From positions 744,001 to 808,000 of the forward strand of contig CAKPSD010000001.1 in the NCBI GenBank assembly GCA_934183255.1: a stretch of 64,000 nt of DNA, in the 5' to 3' direction. The position numbers and the translations under genes were made by a program. Source of the stretch: an uncultured Bacilli bacterium. Its GTDB lineage: Bacteria > Bacillota_I > Bacilli_A > RFN20 > DUOF01. Shown here in pieces: positions 60,477 through 64,000 of this stretch (positions within the stretch are counted from its first letter, which is position 1; each line of letters starts with the position of its first letter). The notes under the pieces are model-generated. The model searched no databases, was not told the origin of the DNA, and saw only the letters and a list, made by a program, of their open reading frames with translations.

Positions 60477-60518
60477 AAAAAAGTGATATCTCTTAGTGAG
60501 AGAATACCACTTTTTTTA
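60477..60518 (-). terminator. Terminator after the acetyltransferase gene
   Basis: AAAAAAGTG ... CACTTTTTTT encloses an inner TCTCTTAGTGAGAGA-type stem; on the minus strand it ends in a T run after the GNAT gene. Confidence 0.8.
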
Positions 60519-60527
60519 CAATTTTTA

Positions 60528-61064
60528 CTATTCTTTTTCTAAACAAAACATTATAAGATCATGATTTCCATCAATTAACTTAACCTGATTTTTTAAAGTT
60601 TCTTTATATTTTAATTTACATTTTTCCATTACTCTTTTAGATGCTATATTACTAGCAATACATCCTCCAGTAAAATATTTAACATCTAGCTCATTAAAGC
60701 AAAAATTCTTTATTCTTTCTAAAGCCTCACTCATATACCCATTATTAGTATATCTATTATCTATTGCATAACTAAAAATAACACTATTATTACTATCATC
60801 TACTTTTAGATTAATTGCTCCTATTAATGTGTCACTTTCCTTTAAGCAAATAGCAAAATTATAATAGTTTTTTTGTTTGTAACTTTTTATTACTTGTTCC
60901 AATATTTTCTTTTCTTCATCTAATGATATTTTTTCTTTATTTGCATAATACAAAAACTCTTCTTGGTTTCTATATCCATTTACTACTTCAAAAGCGTCTT
61001 CTATTTTAAATTTTCTTAAAATTAGTCTTTTTGTTTCTAATAAACATGTACCCTTATTGTTCAT
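60528..61064 (-). CDS. GNAT-family acetyltransferase (RimJ/RimL-like)
   Basis: The ATG at 61064 is favoured because AAAGGA lies about 9 bp before it; an in-frame ATG at 61073 is too close. The 178-residue product begins MNNKGTCLLETKRLILRKF and has a GNAT core (AICLKESDTLIGAINLKVD; YTNNGYMSEALERIKNFCF; ACIASNIASKRVMEKC-like), typical of acetyltransferase_3. It transfers acetyl groups to ribosomal or small-molecule amines. Substrate unknown. Confidence 0.85.
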   Translation of the reverse strand: MNNKGTCLLETKRLILRKFKIEDAFEVVNGYRNQEEFLYYANKEKISLDEEKKILEQVIKSYKQKNYYNFAICLKESDTLIGAINLKVDDSNNSVIFSYAIDNRYTNNGYMSEALERIKNFCFNELDVKYFTGGCIASNIASKRVMEKCKLKYKETLKNQVKLIDGNHDLIMFCLEKE

Positions 61065-61077
61065 TTTTATCATTCCT

Positions 61078-62376
61078 TTAAATGAACATTGCCATATATA
61101 ATGGTAATGTTATTTTTTCATTTAAAACTCCTATATTTCCATTAATTAATTTATAAGTTTTTATAGGTTTTTGATGTTCTATATAAGAATTCAAAGAAGC
61201 CGTATGATTGTTTCCAGCTTTTACTTCAACCGGTATTATATTTACTCCTTCATTTATTAAAAATTCAATTTCTTGCTCACTATTTATTTTTTTATAATAA
61301 TTTAGTTTTTTTCCTTTCTTTATGAATATATCCGCTATCAAATTTTCGTATATACCGCCTTTAACATTTCCCACTAAAGAATTTGTTAATATTGATTCTT
61401 TTATATCAAATCCGAACATTGCAGTTAAAAGTCCTATATCATTCAAATATACCTTATATTGCTCAGGAATTTCATACCCTACTAAAGGAAACGTTGGCGT
61501 TGTAACATTGTAACAATATCTTATTAGATTGGCATCTCTAAGCCAATCTAAACTGTTTTCATATTTTCTTGCTCTTCCGCCTTTTTCAACAACCGAGAAT
61601 TGAAATTTTTTGTTTTCTTTTGCTAATTGCCTAGGTATAGATAAAAAGCAATTTCTAACTTTCGGTTTATCACTCATATCTGCATATTTTGCTATATCAT
61701 CCAAATAATCATTAAGTATTTTATTTTGAACAGAATAAACATCATTGTAATTATTTTTTTCAACAAAAGAATTTACAACTTCAGGCATGCCGCCAACCAC
61801 TATATATTCTCTTAAATATTTTAAAAATTGTTTGTTTACTGCATCATCCACTTTTTCCTTTTTTTTATAATGATCCCTGATATAATCTATAGCCTTTTCA
61901 TTCACTCCAACAGCCCACAAAAACTCCTCAAAATCTAAAGCATACATTTCTATCTGCTTCTCATATCCAACAGGTATAGATTTAATATCCTTATAATTTA
62001 TTCCAAGCAAAGATCCTGATGCAATAACATCATATCTATTATCTATCGCTAAAAATTTAAGAGCCGTTCTCGCATTAGGACATTCCTGTATTTCATCTAA
62101 AAATATTAAAGTGTCATTTTCTATAAATTCTATATTTTTAATAAAAGCTGACATTTTTTTATATATTTCCTCAGCACTTAATTCATCTGAAAATATTTCT
62201 TTTAAATTGGGATGTGTAAAGAAATTAATGTAGATGTAACTTTTATAGTAATTTTTTCCAAAATTTTCAATAATATATGTTTTCCCTATTTGTCTAGCAC
62301 CTTTTATTAAAAGGCATTCGTTTTTCTTATTATTTTTCCAGTTTATTAATACATCTGTTATTTTTCTTTTTAGCAT
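61078..62376 (-). CDS. AAA ATPase with DUF4143 domain
   Basis: The ATG at 62376 is chosen because GGAG lies 9 bp upstream; a longer frame starts at 62418. The 432-residue product has Walker A IKGARQIGKTYII, Walker B TLIFLDEIQECPNARTAL, sensor SGSLLGINYK and a C-terminal DUF4143 region ending with a nuclease-like IIPVEVKAGNNH. These proteins are widespread in gut bacteria and may act in mobile-element or DNA maintenance, but their role is unknown. The gene has a strong promoter at 62398-62426. Confidence 0.9.
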   Translation of the reverse strand: MLKRKITDVLINWKNNKKNECLLIKGARQIGKTYIIENFGKNYYKSYIYINFFTHPNLKEIFSDELSAEEIYKKMSAFIKNIEFIENDTLIFLDEIQECPNARTALKFLAIDNRYDVIASGSLLGINYKDIKSIPVGYEKQIEMYALDFEEFLWAVGVNEKAIDYIRDHYKKKEKVDDAVNKQFLKYLREYIVVGGMPEVVNSFVEKNNYNDVYSVQNKILNDYLDDIAKYADMSDKPKVRNCFLSIPRQLAKENKKFQFSVVEKGGRARKYENSLDWLRDANLIRYCYNVTTPTFPLVGYEIPEQYKVYLNDIGLLTAMFGFDIKESILTNSLVGNVKGGIYENLIADIFIKKGKKLNYYKKINSEQEIEFLINEGVNIIPVEVKAGNNHTASLNSYIEHQKPIKTYKLINGNIGVLNEKITLPLYMAMFI

Positions 62377-62397
62377 ATTTCTCATCTCCATATATAA

Positions 62398-62426
62398 ATT
62401 ATAGTGTTTTTTATGCACCCAGTCAA
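62398..62426 (-). promoter_or_regulatory. Strong promoter of the DUF4143 ATPase
   Basis: On the minus strand TTGACT, 17 bp, perfect TATAAT. Confidence 0.8.
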
Positions 62427-62490
62427 CATGAATGCCGCTTTTTGGACTATCAATTTGTGCTTTTTTGCCATTTTTTTGACAATGGCTCTA

Positions 62491-62827
62491 CTACTTTTTG
62501 CCACTTTTTAGTCTTTCTTTTAATAATTCATATCTTTCTTTAGTTTTGCCAGAATTTAAATTTGGCATTTTCTTTCTTGAATCAGTGTAATCTAATTCAT
62601 AATCAAATTGATCTTTAGTTAAGTCAATTACTTTTCCATCTATAACATTAAAATAATGATTTTCTTTATTATGTTTATAAATATCTCCTCCAAAATAATC
62701 TTTTACTATTAAAGAGGTAACAGCACATTGCCCTAATGTAGGATTATCTTTGCTCCAACTACATTTTGGATATGCAGTCTTACTATCATATACCTTTAAT
62801 AAATTTTTTTAATTCTTTAACTTCCAT
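62491..62827 (-). pseudogene. YunG-like protein with a homopolymer frameshift
   Basis: A gene of about 112 codons starts at ATG 62827 and ends with TAG at 62491, but its length is 337 bp, one base too many. After MEVKELK the frame hits TGA; dropping one base from the seven-base run at 62804-62810 gives LLKVYDSKTAYPKCSW, then NPTLGQCAVTSLIVKDYFGG, ENHYFNVIDGKVIDLTKDQF. This matches the YunG family (N-terminal W...NPxxGQCAVT). Either a frameshift mutation or a sequencing error. Confidence 0.7.
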
Positions 62828-62831
62828 ATAT

Positions 62832-63581
62832 TTATACTTTTCCTATTTTTCTTGCTTTAATAAATGTAAAATAAGGTTTATCTATTTGATTTTTATATTT
62901 ATCACAGATCTTTATAACTTCTTCAGTAGCGTATGAATCTTTTATATCTATTATTTTAAATTTATTATGTTGTAAAGTGTTTACTATAGTACAATAGGTT
63001 CTATGATATTTAGTAACAGTTGTATCATTCCATAAAATGTTTCTTTCTGATTCATTACCATAATCACTAAGCAATCTATAAGTTTTATTATTTAAAACAA
63101 TTTTATTATCCATTTTACTTTCATCATAAACAATCGCTCTGTTAAGTGGACTTTCTTGTGAATACACTAACACACCATTATATTTTAATAAACGATTAAT
63201 ATCTTTTATTAATTTATTGTAATCTTTAACGTAATGAAATGCTAAAGAGCTATATACGATATCAAATTTTTCTTTTATTTTAGAAATGTTTTCCATTTTT
63301 AAAACATAGTACTCTGCATTACTATATTTATTATTTTTATTTGCAGTATCTATCATGTTTTTAGAAATATCTATACCAACTACTTTTTTAGCACCCTTTT
63401 TCATGAAGTATTCAGTCATATTACCATCACCACAACCTAAGTCTAAAATCTTTTTATTTTTTAAACTAGGAAGCATGCTTTTAATAATAGGGTTTTCTAT
63501 TAAATTATTAGCATTTATAGCATTTTCTCTCATTGTTTGATAGCTTTCGAAAAATTCTTTTAAATCATATACATTTTTCAT
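62832..63581 (-). CDS. Class I SAM-dependent methyltransferase
   Basis: The 249-residue protein has the SAM-binding motif ILDLGCGDGNMTEYFMKKG (near residue 42), GIDISKNMIDTA as the acidic loop and YSSLAFHYVKDYNKLIKDI as motif IV, a Methyltransf_11-like fold. It probably methylates a small molecule; the substrate is unknown. Its stop is a few bases from the neighbouring YunG-like start, and it follows the S66 carboxypeptidase by 15 bp, so the three are likely co-transcribed. Confidence 0.88.
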   Translation of the reverse strand: MKNVYDLKEFFESYQTMRENAINANNLIENPIIKSMLPSLKNKKILDLGCGDGNMTEYFMKKGAKKVVGIDISKNMIDTANKNNKYSNAEYYVLKMENISKIKEKFDIVYSSLAFHYVKDYNKLIKDINRLLKYNGVLVYSQESPLNRAIVYDESKMDNKIVLNNKTYRLLSDYGNESERNILWNDTTVTKYHRTYCTIVNTLQHNKFKIIDIKDSYATEEVIKICDKYKNQIDKPYFTFIKARKIGKV

Positions 63582-63596
63582 TACTTTTCAATCTCC

Positions 63597-64000
63597 TTAT
63601 TTTTCTAGAAAATTTTCTTTTAATGTAATCTTTTTATTGTCTAAATCTAGTTCACAATTAATACCATAAGGAAGTATTCCTATTGGTTGAGCATGACCTA
63701 TGTTAACATTATAAATAATAGGTAATTCTTTTCTTACTTTTCCTATTACTCGTTTATAAACCTCTTTATATTCTTCATAGTATTTTTCTTCTTTTGGTTT
63801 ACCTACAATAATACCATTTATTACATCAATTATTCCTCTTTCTATAAAGATATTAAGCATTTCTTCAAGATGAGTAGGAGTAGGAAATTCATCACTAGTT
63901 TCTAAAAAGAGAATTGTTTCTTTTAGATCTTCTGTTTTAGGAAACAAGTTATACTTTTCATTTAACTCTTTCGCTTCTTTTGCATTTTCTTTCCCTTCAT
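63597..64000 (-). CDS. S66 family LD-carboxypeptidase/MccF-like, N-terminus beyond right edge
   Basis: The C-terminal 134 codons are open to the right edge. The visible part has LFLETSDEFPTPTHLEEML (the catalytic Glu in FLETS), a helical segment with INGIIVGKPK, and NVNIGHAQPIGILPYGINC with the catalytic His, then the last strand CELDLDNKKITLKE. This is the S66 peptidase family, which cuts LD-peptide bonds of peptidoglycan or microcin-type conjugates. The N-terminal nucleophile Ser lies outside the window. Confidence 0.9.
   Translation of the reverse strand, partial: EGKENAKEAKELNEKYNLFPKTEDLKETILFLETSDEFPTPTHLEEMLNIFIERGIIDVINGIIVGKPKEEKYYEEYKEVYKRVIGKVRKELPIIYNVNIGHAQPIGILPYGINCELDLDNKKITLKENFLEK

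Noticed and set aside
1..64000. Alternative genetic code (TGA as Trp) as in Mollicutes
   Set aside because: TGG is used for Trp throughout, and the EpsG-like gene ends in TGA with an ATGA overlap; the cell also has a full wall-synthesis set.
1..64000. CRISPR array
   Set aside because: The only regular repeats are inside the giant protein gene and a four-copy AT-rich unit; neither has equal direct repeats with unique spacers.

Overview
The window looks like chromosome from a low-GC (roughly 27-30% by eye), walled, Gram-positive-type bacterium of the Bacilli/Firmicutes sphere, probably an uncultured gut lineage. Evidence seen: recU followed by a class A penicillin-binding protein, the Bacillus gene order dacB-spmA-spmB, pcrA-ligA, HU, an LTA-synthase-like sulfatase, a DUF1292 protein, strong Shine-Dalgarno sites (GGAGG, GGTGAT, AAAGGGGG) and classic TTGACA/TATAAT promoters. 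The genetic code is standard: TGG encodes Trp throughout and the EpsG-like gene ends in TGA. The lineage assignment is inference. No rRNA, tRNA, CRISPR array or complete insertion sequence was seen.

Layout. 1-11994 (minus strand): one enormous secreted repeat protein, at least 3998 codons, open at the left edge. 12155-17096 (minus): yebC2/yeeN-like, ligA and pcrA. 17318-20920 (plus): a membrane protein, recU and a class A PBP, then (minus) a YugP-type metallopeptidase and HU. 22091-24975 (plus): a COG3315-type methyltransferase, two tandem paralogous membrane-anchored proteins and a lipoprotein. 25111-27803: a HelD-like helicase behind a structured leader, and a histidine phosphatase. 27993-32730: tgt-queA-queH (late queuosine steps) running into an LTA-synthase-like gene. 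32808-33787: a hypothetical protein and a DUF1292 protein. 33840-36005 (minus): dacB-spmA-spmB. 36047-39772 (minus): a heterodimeric ABC exporter preceded by a 25-codon leader ORF inside alternative inverted repeats. 39792-41039 (minus): a RhuM-like gene broken by an in-frame stop. 41096-44801 (minus): a GlcNAc-1-phosphate operon (GlmU acetyltransferase half, glmM, glmS), divergent from a NahK-like sugar kinase.

46250-58303 is a surface-polysaccharide locus. It begins beside a decayed reverse transcriptase and has a plus-strand wzx-glf pair facing a long minus-strand operon (polymerase-like protein, small membrane protein, initiating sugar transferase, GT4, EpsG-like protein, GT2, GT32-like, wecB, GT2). 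UDP-GlcNAc from the glm operon would feed WecB (UDP-ManNAc), and Glf would supply UDP-Galf. The right end (58372-64000, minus) carries a YqfW-like HAD phosphatase, an HD-domain protein, a PAP2-like membrane protein, a GNAT acetyltransferase, an AAA/DUF4143 ATPase, a frameshifted YunG-like gene, a methyltransferase and a truncated S66 LD-carboxypeptidase.

The most interesting points are (i) the giant protein and its unfamiliar repeat classes, (ii) the leader ORF and competing stems before the ABC exporter, (iii) the nested hairpin that hides the ribosome-binding site of the HelD-like gene, (iv) the GlmU half-protein beside a sugar 1-kinase, and (v) the reverse-transcriptase remnant beside the glycan locus.
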